Source: Sphingomonadales bacterium
GTDB taxonomy: Bacteria > Pseudomonadota > Alphaproteobacteria > Sphingomonadales > Sphingomonadaceae
Length of the DNA stretch: 64,000 bases
NCBI GenBank assembly: GCA_028868535.1
Contig: JAGWUH010000017.1
Location: 1 to 64,000 of the forward strand
Direction: 5' to 3'
The position numbers and the translations under genes are program-made. Positions 47,514 to 58,589 of this stretch are shown one piece after another (position 1 is the first letter of the stretch; each line of letters opens with the position of its first letter). The notes under the pieces are model-generated. The model did not search any database. It saw nothing but the letters and a program-made list of their open reading frames with translations, and was not told the DNA's origin.

Positions 47514-48716
47514 ATGCTCGGCAAGCGCATCCTGCTCATCGTCGGCGGCGGCATCGCCGCCTACAAGGCCTGCGAACTCGTCCGCCTGATCCGCAAGGAA
47601 GGCGCCTCGGTCACCTGCGTGCTCACCGCCGGGGGATCGCAGTTCGTCACCGCGATGACGCTGGCGGCGCTCAGCGAGAACCCCGTCCACACCAACCTGT
47701 TCGACCTCAAGAACGAGGTCGAGATGGGCCACATCCAGCTTTCGCGCGCCGCCGATCTCGTCGTCGTCTGCCCGGCGACGGCGGACCTGCTGGCGAAGAT
47801 GGCGGCGGGAATCGCCGACGATCTCGCCACCACGCTGTTGCTCGCCACCGACAAGCCGGTGCTCGCGGTGCCGGCGATGAACGTCCGCATGTGGCTCCAC
47901 GCCGCCACCAGCCGCAACGTCGCGTCGCTGCGCGCCGACGGCGTCACCGTGCTCGAGCCGGACGAGGGCGCGATGGCCTGCGGCGAATACGGCCCCGGCC
48001 GCCTGCCCGAGCCGCCGGCGGTGCTCGCCGCAATCCGCGCCGCGCTCACCGATGCCCCGGCCACGCCCGGCCCGCTCGCCGGCCGCCACGTGCTGGTCAC
48101 CGCCGGCCCGACGCACGAGCCGATCGACCCGGTGCGCTACATCGCCAACCGGTCCTCGGGCCAGCAGGGCTTCGCCATCGCCGCCGCCGCCGCGCGCGCC
48201 GGGGCGCGGGTCACGCTGGTGTCCGGACCGGTGCACCTGCCGACCCCGCCGGGCGTCACTCGCGTCGATGTCGAGACCGCGCGCGAGATGGCGGCGGCGG
48301 TCGACGCGGCGCTGCCGGCCGATGTCGCGGTGCTGGTCGCTGCCGTCGCCGACTGGCGCACCGCCGATGCGGCGGACGAGAAGATCAAGAAAGCCCCGGG
48401 CAGCGGCCCGCCGACCCTGGCGCTGACCGAGAACCCCGATATCCTGGCGGGGCTGGCGCGATCGCCCCGCCGCCCGCCGCTGCTGATCGGCTTCGCGGCA
48501 GAGACGGAGAAGGTGCTCGAACACGCCACCGCCAAGCGCGCGCGCAAGCAGGTGGACTGGATCGTCGCCAACGACGTCTCGGGTGACGTGATGGGCGGGG
48601 CGAACAACGCCGTTCACGTCGTCACCGCCGCCGGCGTCGAAAGCCTGCCGGAAATGCCCAAGGACGCGGTCGCCGCCGCGCTCGTTCAAAGGATCGTCGA
48701 TGCACTCGGCCAGTGA
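47514..48716 (+). CDS. coaBC: Bifunctional phosphopantothenoylcysteine decarboxylase/synthetase CoaBC
   Basis: A 400-residue enzyme for two steps of coenzyme A synthesis. The N-terminal flavin-dependent CoaC half (about 1-180) starts [19 protein letters not shown] and has AMNVRMW; the C-terminal CoaB half starts [19 protein letters not shown] and has NRSSGQQG and VANDVSG. ATG 47514 is supported by the family N-terminus. Its last 17 bases overlap dut. Confidence 0.96.
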   Translation: MLGKRILLIVGGGIAAYKACELVRLIRKEGASVTCVLTAGGSQFVTAMTLAALSENPVHTNLFDLKNEVEMGHIQLSRAADLVVVCPATADLLAKMAAGIADDLATTLLLATDKPVLAVPAMNVRMWLHAATSRNVASLRADGVTVLEPDEGAMACGEYGPGRLPEPPAVLAAIRAALTDAPATPGPLAGRHVLVTAGPTHEPIDPVRYIANRSSGQQGFAIAAAAARAGARVTLVSGPVHLPTPPGVTRVDVETAREMAAAVDAALPADVAVLVAAVADWRTADAADEKIKKAPGSGPPTLALTENPDILAGLARSPRRPPLLIGFAAETEKVLEHATAKRARKQVDWIVANDVSGDVMGGANNAVHVVTAAGVESLPEMPKDAVAAALVQRIVDALGQ

Positions 48717-49170
48717 GGTTCCCGTTCGTGTCCGCCGCCTGCCCCACGGGGAGGGCCTCGACCTGCCCGTCTATGCCACCGCCGGCGCGGCGGGGATGGA
48801 CGTCGTCTCCGCCGAGGACGTGACTCTGGCCCCCGGCGCGCGCCATGCCGTCGCCACCGGTCTGGCGGTGGCGATCCCGGCGGGCTTCGAGATCCAGGTC
48901 CGGCCGCGCTCGGGCCTTGCGCTCAAGCACGGCATCACCGTGCCCAATACCCCGGGCACGATCGATTCCGACTATCGCGGCGAGCTCAAGGTCATCCTCA
49001 TCAACCACGGCGCAGACCCGTTCGCGATCCGCCGCGGCGACCGGGTGGCGCAGCTGGTGCTGGCGCCGGTCACGCGCGGCACCTGGCTCGAGGTGACCGA
49101 GCTGGACGAGACCGATCGCGGGGCAGGGGGGTTCGGCTCCACTGGCGGCGTGGTATCGCTCGGCAGTTGA
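48700..49170 (+). CDS. dut: dUTP diphosphatase
   Basis: A 156-residue trimeric dUTPase that hydrolyses dUTP to dUMP. The conserved motifs are visible: [48 protein letters not shown] and the C-terminal GAGGFGSTG. It overlaps coaBC by 17 bases, as in many proteobacteria. Confidence 0.97.
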   Translation: MHSASEVPVRVRRLPHGEGLDLPVYATAGAAGMDVVSAEDVTLAPGARHAVATGLAVAIPAGFEIQVRPRSGLALKHGITVPNTPGTIDSDYRGELKVILINHGADPFAIRRGDRVAQLVLAPVTRGTWLEVTELDETDRGAGGFGSTGGVVSLGS

Positions 49171-49178
49171 CGCCGCCG

Positions 49179-49730
49179 ATGGCCGCGGACCCGACCAGTC
49201 CCCCCCGCAAGCGCGACGCGGTCGCCACGCGCAACCGCATTCTCGCCGCCGCGTTCGAATGCTTCTCCGAGCAGGGCTACGCGCGCGCCGGCATCCGCGA
49301 GATCGCCGAGCGCGCCGACATCGCCTCGTCGCTGGTGATCCGCTATTTCGGCAGCAAGGTGGCGCTGTTCGAGAATGCGCTCATCCAGGCGGTCTACACC
49401 CGCTCGCTGTTCATCGGCGAGAAGGCGGGCTTCGGCCGGCGGATGGCGGACCTGCTGATCGGCGAGAACGACACCCGGCTGACCGCGATGACGGTGCTGG
49501 CGCTGGGCGATCCCGAGGCCGAGGCGGCGGTGCGCCGGGTGGTCGCCCAGCACATGGTCGGCGCGCTGTCCGACTGGCTGGGCGAGCCGGAGGCCCGCGC
49601 CCGGGCCACCTCGATCTACGCGCTGATGACCGGCTTCACGATGGTCCTGCGCCTCAGCGACGGTCGCAACCTGCCGGAATCGACGGTGGCGTGGCTGGCA
49701 AAATCGTTCCAGGACCTCGTGGACGGCTGA
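49179..49730 (+). CDS. TetR family transcriptional regulator
   Basis: A 183-residue repressor with an N-terminal helix-turn-helix (RNRILAAAFECFSEQGYARAGIREIAERADIASSLVIRYFGSK) and a helical ligand-binding half. ATG 49179 is used; the earlier TTG at 49167 overlaps the dut stop. Its neighbour downstream on the same strand is a MaoC-like hydratase gene, a possible target. The ligand is unknown. Confidence 0.9.
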   Translation: MAADPTSPPRKRDAVATRNRILAAAFECFSEQGYARAGIREIAERADIASSLVIRYFGSKVALFENALIQAVYTRSLFIGEKAGFGRRMADLLIGENDTRLTAMTVLALGDPEAEAAVRRVVAQHMVGALSDWLGEPEARARATSIYALMTGFTMVLRLSDGRNLPESTVAWLAKSFQDLVDG

Positions 49731-49853
49731 CTTGCCCCGGCAAGAGCGCCGTCGCGATGCCTGTCCGGGCAATTCCGATTGCCGATTCGCCGGCGCGCGG
49801 TAGAGACTGCCGCATCCGCTGTACGCGTGTACGGCGCCGACCACGGGAGCCGC

Positions 49854-51020
49854 ATGATGAGCGACAATTTCGACTGCAGCGATATCGACCAGTACCTCGG
49901 CAAGGTGATCGATTCCTCGCCGCTGCGCGAGCCGCTCGGCAACAACGACATCCGTCGCTGGGTCCAGGCGATGCACTACCCCAACCTGCTGCACTTCGAC
50001 CGCGATTATGCGGCGGCGTCGAAGTGGGGCAAGCTGGTCGCGCCGCAGAGCTTCCCGATCGTGATGGACGACGGCCACGGCACCGCACCGTCGTGCGTCG
50101 GCAAGATTGCCAATTCGCACCTGCTGTTCGGCGGCGACGAGTTCTGGCACACCGGCGAGCGCGTGTTCGGCGGCGACACCATCAGCAACGAGCGCATCCC
50201 GTTCGACTATACCGTCAAGAACACCGGGTTCGGGCCGACCTGCTTCCAGCGGGGCGACAACTTCTACCGCAACCAGGACGGCGTGCTGATCGCCAAGCAG
50301 CGCTCGACCGCGATCCGCTACCTCGCCGCTGCCGGCAGCGCGACCGTCAACACCGCCGAGTTCGAGGAGCCGGAGTGGAGCGACGAGGAACTCGATCGCC
50401 TCGAGGAGCGCAAGTTCGCCTGGGTGCAGATGATGCACGACCTCGGCCACGGCGAGCGCTGGTGGGACGACGTGGCCATCGGCGACCAGCTTCCCGAGCG
50501 CGTGTTCGGCCCGCACACGGTGGCCAGCTTCACCACCGAATGGCGTTCGTACCTGTTCACCACCTGGGGCACGCTCGATCGCCGCGAGCTCGATCTCGAG
50601 GCGCTCGGCTTCACCAAGGAGATGGCCGGCCACGAGAACGATCCCCACATGGAGCGGATCAACCCGGAACTGACCGACGGCGCCTATTTCGGGCCTTCGC
50701 GCGGGCACCTGTTCCCGAAGTACGCCCGGCGCATCGGCATGCCGCGCGCCTATGGCTATGGCGCCAGCATGGGCGCCTGGGTCACCGACTATCTCGGCGG
50801 CTGGGCGGGGGAGCACGGCTGGGTCCTGCACTCGACCGCCAACTACCGCGGGCCGGCGCTTTCGGGTGACGTCACCATCCAGACCGCCGAGGTGGTCAAC
50901 AAGTCGGTCGACGAGGAAGGCCGGCACCTGATCCACGTCAAGCACGTGATGAAGAACCAGAAGGACACGCTGATGTGCAATGGCGTGGCCGAGATCGTCC
51001 TGCCCAAGAAGCCGGGCTGA
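49854..51020 (+). CDS. FAS1-like/MaoC-type hydratase domain protein
   Basis: A 388-residue protein with two hotdog-fold MaoC-like halves. The N-terminal half contains DIDQYLGKVIDSSPLREPLGNNDIRRW..., the MaoC_dehydrat_N pattern; the second half contains DQLPERVFGPHTVASFTTEW and ends with a hotdog strand region (TIQTAEVVNKS). Such proteins hydrate or dehydrate acyl-CoA intermediates in degradation of steroids, alkyl chains or aromatics. ATG 49854 and ATG 49857 are adjacent; GGGAG is just upstream of both. Confidence 0.82.
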   Translation: MMSDNFDCSDIDQYLGKVIDSSPLREPLGNNDIRRWVQAMHYPNLLHFDRDYAAASKWGKLVAPQSFPIVMDDGHGTAPSCVGKIANSHLLFGGDEFWHTGERVFGGDTISNERIPFDYTVKNTGFGPTCFQRGDNFYRNQDGVLIAKQRSTAIRYLAAAGSATVNTAEFEEPEWSDEELDRLEERKFAWVQMMHDLGHGERWWDDVAIGDQLPERVFGPHTVASFTTEWRSYLFTTWGTLDRRELDLEALGFTKEMAGHENDPHMERINPELTDGAYFGPSRGHLFPKYARRIGMPRAYGYGASMGAWVTDYLGGWAGEHGWVLHSTANYRGPALSGDVTIQTAEVVNKSVDEEGRHLIHVKHVMKNQKDTLMCNGVAEIVLPKKPG

Positions 51021-51151
51021 GCCTTGACCCGGGGGCGGCCGCGGCCGCCCCCGCGGCGGCCGCCGATTTCTTCGCGCCCGGCGCGGCCCGCTAACTTGTC
51101 ATTCAGGTGTGCGAGCCTACATTGGGCGTCACGAAAGGACGTCCCCGCCCG

Positions 51152-53083
<1,932 letters not shown>

Positions 53084-53146
53084 ACCCCGGCGCGGTCCGG
53101 CGGGAGCAGCGGCAGCCTTCGGCCTGTCGCACCCGCCGCACAGATT

Positions 53147-53171
53147 GCCCGCCGGGGCCGGCCCGGCGGGC
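53147..53171 (+). terminator. Hairpin after ftsH
   Basis: GCCCGCCGGG (53147-53156), five-base loop, CCCGGCGGGC (53162-53171): a perfect ten-pair stem 63 bases past the ftsH stop. No T-run follows. Confidence 0.5.
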
Positions 53172-53351
53172 GCCGGGTTCATCCGCCAGCAAGGATGGCG
53201 ACCCTCTTGGGAAATCGATGTCGCTTCCGCACGGCATGACGTAGATGCGTCTGCCGCAAGCGCTTGCGACAGGACCGGCGCGGCCAGGGCGGCCCGGCGG
53301 TGGAGGGATCGAGGCCGCGCGCGACGCGGCGCAGTTTGAAGGAGAAGCTTG

Positions 53352-54227
53352 ATGCGTGCCATATCCGGAAGGCCTGGAGTTGCCTTGCTCGTCGCCCTGC
53401 TGGCCGTGCCGGCCGGCGGCGCATTCGCGCAGCAGCAGGTCAACCCGTCGGATGGTCCGATCACCGTCAATGGCCAGGTGCCGGCCGAGGCCGCGCCCAT
53501 GACCGCCGGGCCGGACGTCAAGGGCATCATCTCCGCCCGCAGCGGCGACCGCATGCAGGTGACCGCGGCTGATGGCAGCAACACCGTCGTCACCATCAAC
53601 GATGCCACGCGGATCAAGGCCAGCAACGGCCTGTTCGGCGGCGGCAGCGGCAAGCTCGGCGCGGAATCGCTGCTCAACGGGCTGCCGGTGACGATCAAGA
53701 CCTGGCAGACCGCGGGCGGGCTCGTCGCGAACCAGATCAGCTTCCGCAACAACGACCTCAAGACCGCGGTCATGATCCGCAACGGCACGAACCAGCGCTT
53801 CGACGAGCAGGCGGCGGCAACCGAGGCGCTGCGCGGGCGCATGGGCGATATCGACAAGTACAACATCAAGAGCACGACGAACGTCTATTTCGACACCGGC
53901 AAGGCCGTGCTTTCGGCCAAGGCCAAGGACGATCTGTGCGCCACCGCCAGCGCCGCCGAAGGGATCAACAACGCGCTGATGCTCGTCGTCGGCTATACCG
54001 ATTCGACCGGCAGCGACGATTTCAACCAGACGCTCAGCGAAAAGCGCGCCGCCGGTGTGATGAACTACCTGCAGCAGGCCTGCCACTGGAAGCCCTACCG
54101 CATGCTGACGCCGACCGGCATGGCCAAGGCCGACCCCGTCGCCAGCAACGACACCCCGGAGGGCAAGGCGCAGAACCGCCGTGTCTCGGTGAACATCCTC
54201 GTCAGCAAGGGGCTCGACGGCCTGTAA
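53352..54227 (+). CDS. OmpA family outer-membrane/peptidoglycan-associated protein
   Basis: A 291-residue exported protein with a signal peptide (cleavage after AFAQ), a beta-rich central domain (VKGIISARSGDRMQVTAADGSNTVVTIND) and a C-terminal OmpA domain (TNVYFDTGKAVLSAKAKDDL ... YTDSTGSDDFNQTLSEKRA) that binds peptidoglycan. AAGGAG precedes ATG 53352. Transcribed alone, ending at a strong hairpin. Confidence 0.88.
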   Translation: MRAISGRPGVALLVALLAVPAGGAFAQQQVNPSDGPITVNGQVPAEAAPMTAGPDVKGIISARSGDRMQVTAADGSNTVVTINDATRIKASNGLFGGGSGKLGAESLLNGLPVTIKTWQTAGGLVANQISFRNNDLKTAVMIRNGTNQRFDEQAAATEALRGRMGDIDKYNIKSTTNVYFDTGKAVLSAKAKDDLCATASAAEGINNALMLVVGYTDSTGSDDFNQTLSEKRAAGVMNYLQQACHWKPYRMLTPTGMAKADPVASNDTPEGKAQNRRVSVNILVSKGLDGL

Positions 54228-54231
54228 GACG

Positions 54232-54257
54232 CCGGGGGGGCTGATTGCCCCCCCCGG
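54232..54257. terminator. Convergent terminator between OmpA-like gene and purU
   Basis: CCGGGGGGG (54232-54240), eight-base loop, CCCCCCCGG (54249-54257). It lies directly after the OmpA-like stop and 38 bases past the purU stop and could serve both strands. Confidence 0.65.
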
Positions 54258-54294
54258 TTCGACCCGACTTCTGCCCCGTGTCGGCCGGCCGGGA

Positions 54295-55161
54295 TCAGTT
54301 GCGGAACACCACCGTCTTGGTGCCGTTGATCAGCACCCGGTCCTCGAGGTGATAGGCCACCGCGCGCGCCAGCACCCGGCGCTCGATGTCGCGGCCCTTG
54401 GCGACGAGGTCCTCGGGCCGGTCGGCATGGGTGATCGCCTCGACGTCCTGGTGGATGATCGGCCCCTCGTCGAGGTCCTCGGTCACGTAGTGCGCGGTGG
54501 CGCCGATCATCTTGACCCCGCGCGCATGGGCCTGGTGATAGGGCTTGGCGCCCTTGAACCCGGGCAGGAACGAATGGTGGATGTTGATGCAGCGGCCCGA
54601 CAGCCAGGCCGCCATCTCGTCCGACAGGATCTGCATGTAGCGCGCCAGGATCACCAGCTCGGCCCCGGTCTGCTCGACCAGCGCGCGCACCCGCGCCTCC
54701 TGCCCGGCCTTCGTCTCCCGGGTCACCGGCAGGTGGTGGAACGGGATGCCCTCGTCGATATGCGCCGGCAGCGCCTCGCGCGGGTGGTTGGAAACAATGC
54801 CGACAACCTCCATCGCCAGTTCGCCGATGCGCTTGCGATACAGCAGGTCGACCAGGCAATGCTCGAACTTCGAGACCAGGATCAGCACTTTCTTCGCGGT
54901 GTCGCGCGGGCGCATCTGCCAGTCCGCCGCCAGGTGCGCGATGGCCCCGCCGAATGCCGCGCGGAGCGCCTCGAACCCGGCCGGATCGGCCATGGTGAAC
55001 TCCACCCGCATGAAAAACCGGCCGGTCTCCCAGTCATCGAACTGGTGCGCCTCGGTGATGTTGCCGCCGGCTTCGGCGAGGAAGCCGGAGATGGCGGCGA
55101 CGATGCCGGGCCGGTCGATGCACGACAGGGTCAGGACGAAAGCGGGCGGTTTCGCAGTCAT
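54295..55161 (-). CDS. purU: Formyltetrahydrofolate deformylase PurU
   Basis: A 288-residue enzyme releasing formate from 10-formyl-THF. An N-terminal ACT domain ([28 protein letters not shown]) precedes a formyltransferase-fold domain with [43 protein letters not shown], which holds the catalytic His and Asp. The ACT domain usually senses glycine or methionine. It balances the one-carbon pool together with FolD. Confidence 0.96.
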   Translation of the reverse strand: MTAKPPAFVLTLSCIDRPGIVAAISGFLAEAGGNITEAHQFDDWETGRFFMRVEFTMADPAGFEALRAAFGGAIAHLAADWQMRPRDTAKKVLILVSKFEHCLVDLLYRKRIGELAMEVVGIVSNHPREALPAHIDEGIPFHHLPVTRETKAGQEARVRALVEQTGAELVILARYMQILSDEMAAWLSGRCINIHHSFLPGFKGAKPYHQAHARGVKMIGATAHYVTEDLDEGPIIHQDVEAITHADRPEDLVAKGRDIERRVLARAVAYHLEDRVLINGTKTVVFRN

Positions 55162-55211
55162 GGCGGCGCTTTAGCCGTCTTTCTCCGGCAATCAACGCCC
55201 GTGTCGCGGGT

Positions 55212-56435
55212 TCAGATGGCGATGTTGTAGACCCGCGCGGCATTGCCCGACAGCACCAGGTTCTTCTCCGCCTCGCTCAGCCCGTCCAGCGCGGTGTCCA
55301 TGTTGTCGACCGGGTAGAGGCAGATCGGGTGCGGATAGTCGGTCTCGAACAGCACGTTCCCGACGCCGAGCTGGCGGATGTCGTGGACCAGGTTCTTCCG
55401 CTCGAACCAGAAGCAGGCATGGAAGTTGGTCTTGAAGTACTCGCTCGGCTTGCGCTGCAGCTTGCAGGCGTTCGCGCCGGTCTCGCTCATCTGGTAGTCG
55501 ATCGCCTCCAGCAGGAACGGAATCCAGCCCAGCCCGCTCTCCACCGAGACGAACTTGAGCTTGCTGTAGCGGTCGAGCAAGCCCGACAGGATCAGGTTGC
55601 CCATGGTCTTGCCGTTGTTGATGAACAGCATCGCCCCGCCCAGCCCCGATCGCATGTCGCGGTGCAGCCCCGGCCAGCCCTGCATGCCGACGAAGTCCAT
55701 CGATTCCTCGGAGGCGCCGATGTGGAAGTTGATCGGCAGGCCGTGGGCCTCGCAGGCTTCCCACATCGGGTTCCAGTAGTCCTGGCCGAGATCGGGCAGG
55801 AACTCGCCGTCGGCGCGGCGGAAGGTGTGCGGGTCGGAATTGATGTTCAGCCCCTTCAGGCCCAGCCCGGCGGCGCGCTCGATCTCCTTGACGCACAGCT
55901 TGACGTCCCACCACGGCAGCATCGCCATCGGGAACATGCGCTGGCCGCTTTCCGCCTGCAGCTCGGCCATCGCGTCGTTGAAGATCTCGACCGTCGCCTG
56001 CCGCAGCGCATCGTCGACCTCGACCGCCTTCTGCCCGCCGAAGCCGAGGATGTTGGGATAGATGATCTGCGCGGCGATGCCCATGCGATCCATCACCGCC
56101 AGCCGCTCGGGCACCGAATAAGACGCGGGATCGACGTCCTCGATCTGCTTGCTGATGAAGTCCAGCCCCGGCCACTTCACGCCGTCGCGGCTGATCGTGC
56201 AAGCCGGCACCGCCCCCTTGGACAGGAACTTGTCGTCGTCGATCACCCAGGACCGCACCCCGTCCACCATCTTCACGCGCGGCAGCCGGTCCTTCATCGT
56301 CACCGGCGCGCGGCTGGTCCACAGGTCGAACGGCTCGACCAGGTGGGTATCGACGTCGATCACCTTGCGACCGCCGAACACGGTGTTGTCGAGCACGGTT
56401 CTGGCGAGCACGGCAGGGTTGACGGGGGCGTTCAC
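55212..56435 (-). CDS. Amidohydrolase family protein (ACMSD-like)
   Basis: A metal-dependent hydrolase or decarboxylase of the amidohydrolase_2 family. KVIDVDTHLVEP carries the metal-binding D-x-H, INFHIGASEES the next histidine, and FETDYPHPICLYP the terminal aspartate. GTG 56435 is preferred because AGGAGAAGG lies just before it; ATG 56453 would place that site inside the gene. Related enzymes act on aromatic or ring-cleavage intermediates. A LysR-type gene is divergent from it. Confidence 0.85.
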   Translation of the reverse strand: MNAPVNPAVLARTVLDNTVFGGRKVIDVDTHLVEPFDLWTSRAPVTMKDRLPRVKMVDGVRSWVIDDDKFLSKGAVPACTISRDGVKWPGLDFISKQIEDVDPASYSVPERLAVMDRMGIAAQIIYPNILGFGGQKAVEVDDALRQATVEIFNDAMAELQAESGQRMFPMAMLPWWDVKLCVKEIERAAGLGLKGLNINSDPHTFRRADGEFLPDLGQDYWNPMWEACEAHGLPINFHIGASEESMDFVGMQGWPGLHRDMRSGLGGAMLFINNGKTMGNLILSGLLDRYSKLKFVSVESGLGWIPFLLEAIDYQMSETGANACKLQRKPSEYFKTNFHACFWFERKNLVHDIRQLGVGNVLFETDYPHPICLYPVDNMDTALDGLSEAEKNLVLSGNAARVYNIAI

Positions 56436-56522
56436 GGGCCTTCTCCTCGGCATGTTCTGTCTTGTGCCGCCTTGCTACCTCACTCGATGCCATCGGACGA
56501 TCCGCCAAAATCATATGCCTGT

Positions 56523-56539
56523 CATCGGCAGAAGCGATG
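56523..56539. promoter_or_regulatory. Putative LysR-type operator
   Basis: CATCG-N7-CGATG forms an interrupted palindrome that contains the T-N11-A pattern of LysR-type regulator boxes. It lies in the amidohydrolase-lysR intergenic region, 15 bases before the lysR start, consistent with autoregulation and control of the divergent gene. Confidence 0.5.
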
Positions 56540-56554
56540 GGTTATCCTGCTGCC

Positions 56555-57550
56555 ATGAAGACCACCACCCGCCAGCTCCAGGTGTTTGATGCCGTCGCCG
56601 CGCACGGCAGCGTCACCGCCGCCGCACAGGCACTGGGGATGAGTCAGAGCGCCGCCTCCGGCGCTCTCGCGGACCTGCAGGTGATCCTGCGCCGCCCGCT
56701 GTTCGCGCACGCCCCCGGCCGCCCGCTGCAGATCACCGACGAGGGCAAGCGCCTGCGCCCGATCGTCCGTTCGCTGCTGTCCGAGATAGCCGATCTCGAA
56801 CGCGCGGCAGAGCCGGCGGAACTGTCCGGCACGCTGCGCATCGGCGCGACGCTGATGATCGCCGAAACCGTGCTGCCGCGCCTGTGCATCGATTTCATGG
56901 CGCTTCACCCGCACGTGCGCATCGCTGTCGATGCCGGCCCGCTGGCCGACCTGATCGATCGGATCACCCGCTTCGAGCTCGAAACCGCGCTGATCGAGGA
57001 ATTCCCGCAGGTCGAAGGGGTGGAACTGCTGCCCTGGCGCACGGACGAACTGGTGCTGGTGGCCACGCCGGACCACCCCCTTGCCGGCCGCCGCGCGCTG
57101 GCGCTGGGCGATCTCGCCGGCGCGCGCTGGTGCCTGCGCGAGGCGACCTCGGCGATCACCGGCCGCGTCCGCTACCTGCTGCACGAGCATGTCGGCCAGC
57201 TCGACGTGGCCTTCCAGTCGACCAGCAACTGGGCGGTGCGCCACGCGGTGATCGCGGGCGGCGGCCTCGGCTGCCTGTCGCGGGTGCTGGTCCAGCACGA
57301 TCTCGACCATGGCCGGCTGGTCGCGCTCGACGTGCCCGATTTCCGCTTCACCCGGGCCGTCAGCCTCGCCCGGCCGCGCGGCCTGTGGCGGTCGCGGCTG
57401 GTGCAGGCGTTCGACGACTTCCTGCTCGCGCACGATCGCATGCCGCTCGAACCGCCGATTCCGTCGCAACCGGCGCGGGAATCGCGCCAGCCGGGCCACC
57501 GCGGGTCCCCCGCTTCGGCGTCGAACGCGGTCACCCTTCCGCCAGCGTGA
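56555..57550 (+). CDS. LysR family transcriptional regulator
   Basis: A 331-residue regulator with an N-terminal winged helix (MKTTTRQLQVFDAVAAHGSVTAAAQALGMSQSAASGALADLQ) and a co-inducer-binding domain (about 90-295). A Pro/Arg-rich tail extends past the usual end, overlapping the convergent hydrolase gene by 20 bases. It resembles the CysB/CbbR-like group loosely; the inducer is unknown. Probable target: the divergent amidohydrolase gene. Confidence 0.9.
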   Translation: MKTTTRQLQVFDAVAAHGSVTAAAQALGMSQSAASGALADLQVILRRPLFAHAPGRPLQITDEGKRLRPIVRSLLSEIADLERAAEPAELSGTLRIGATLMIAETVLPRLCIDFMALHPHVRIAVDAGPLADLIDRITRFELETALIEEFPQVEGVELLPWRTDELVLVATPDHPLAGRRALALGDLAGARWCLREATSAITGRVRYLLHEHVGQLDVAFQSTSNWAVRHAVIAGGGLGCLSRVLVQHDLDHGRLVALDVPDFRFTRAVSLARPRGLWRSRLVQAFDDFLLAHDRMPLEPPIPSQPARESRQPGHRGSPASASNAVTLPPA

Positions 57551-58475
57551 CGGCCGCCTCGTCGAACGCCATGCCGAGACCGCGCAGCCGCTCCAGCGCG
57601 CCGGCATCGCCCCGGACATGGCCATCGAGAAACGCGCGCACCGCCGCCCAGGTGATCTCCCGCTGCCGTTGCGGCCCGATCAACGGCACCCGCTCCTCGC
57701 TCCCCGGCACCGCCATGTCCGGGCTGCGCGCCGCGAACCACAGCGCATCGGGATTGCGGTGATCGGCCGGCCACGCGTCGCCGTCGTGGAACCAGACATG
57801 GACGCCGCCGCGGATCGTCACCTCGCATTTCGGCCCGGGCAGGCGCGGGAAAGCGGTGCCCGGCGGCCCCATCATCCGGCTGAACAGGTCCTTATCCGCG
57901 CTCACCAGCAGCCCCGGCACGTTCCCCGTCACCGGTCCCGCGTCCGCCAGCCCGATCCCCGCGTGCTGCGCCGCGACCACCGGATCGCCCGCCCCCAGCA
58001 TCACCGCCGCGGCGATGCGCGGATCGCGCGTCGCCGCGCTGTAGGCGGCGTGCCAGCAGGTGATCGCCCCCAGCGAATGTCCAAGCACGACGATCCGCGC
58101 GGCATCGATCCGCGCCGCCCAGGCGGGATCGGCCAGCAGGCTGTCGATCAGGAACGCCACGTCGCGCACCTGCTCGCCGGCGTCCGAGATGTCCGGGCCC
58201 GCCACCCGCGTGTGCGTCGCGGGCGAGGTCAGCGGGAAGAACGGCGCCACCACCAGCCAGCCGTCAGCCGCCAGCGCCCCGGCCAGCCAGGTGGCGTTGT
58301 CGGCGCTGCCGTCGGTGCCGTGGCAGTACAGCGCCAGCGGCCACGGCCCGGCCAAAGCGTCCGAATCGGGCACCCAGGCCAGCGCCTCCAGCCGCCGCTC
58401 GGCGCTGCCGGCAAAGCCCATGCCTGGCTTGATGCAGCGCGTTCGGTCGGTGAATTCGAGCCTCTGCGGCGCCAT
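57531..58475 (-). CDS. Dienelactone hydrolase-like alpha/beta hydrolase
   Basis: A 314-residue alpha/beta-hydrolase with the nucleophile elbow VLGHSLGAITCWH, an oxyanion-hole strand LALYCHGTDGSA, and a C-terminal histidine region (GGVHVWFHDGD). No signal peptide is seen. The PAF-acetylhydrolase/dienelactone hydrolase group is the closest I can name. Substrate unknown. It is convergent with the lysR gene. Confidence 0.8.
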   Translation of the reverse strand: MAPQRLEFTDRTRCIKPGMGFAGSAERRLEALAWVPDSDALAGPWPLALYCHGTDGSADNATWLAGALAADGWLVVAPFFPLTSPATHTRVAGPDISDAGEQVRDVAFLIDSLLADPAWAARIDAARIVVLGHSLGAITCWHAAYSAATRDPRIAAAVMLGAGDPVVAAQHAGIGLADAGPVTGNVPGLLVSADKDLFSRMMGPPGTAFPRLPGPKCEVTIRGGVHVWFHDGDAWPADHRNPDALWFAARSPDMAVPGSEERVPLIGPQRQREITWAAVRAFLDGHVRGDAGALERLRGLGMAFDEAAVTLAEG

Positions 58476-58589
58476 CGCGCTCTCCCTGACGTTGCCGGCA
58501 CGATGGCAGCGCCGGGCGGCTCGTCAAGCTGCGGATAAGCCGGCAGCGGGCCTTTTGCGCAACGGCCGCGCCCCGCTAAGGCCCCGGGC

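Noticed and set aside
49821..49832. GTAC-N4-GTAC element before the MaoC-like gene as a TetR operator
   Set aside because: GTAC is itself palindromic and the inner bases do not pair; too weak to claim an operator.
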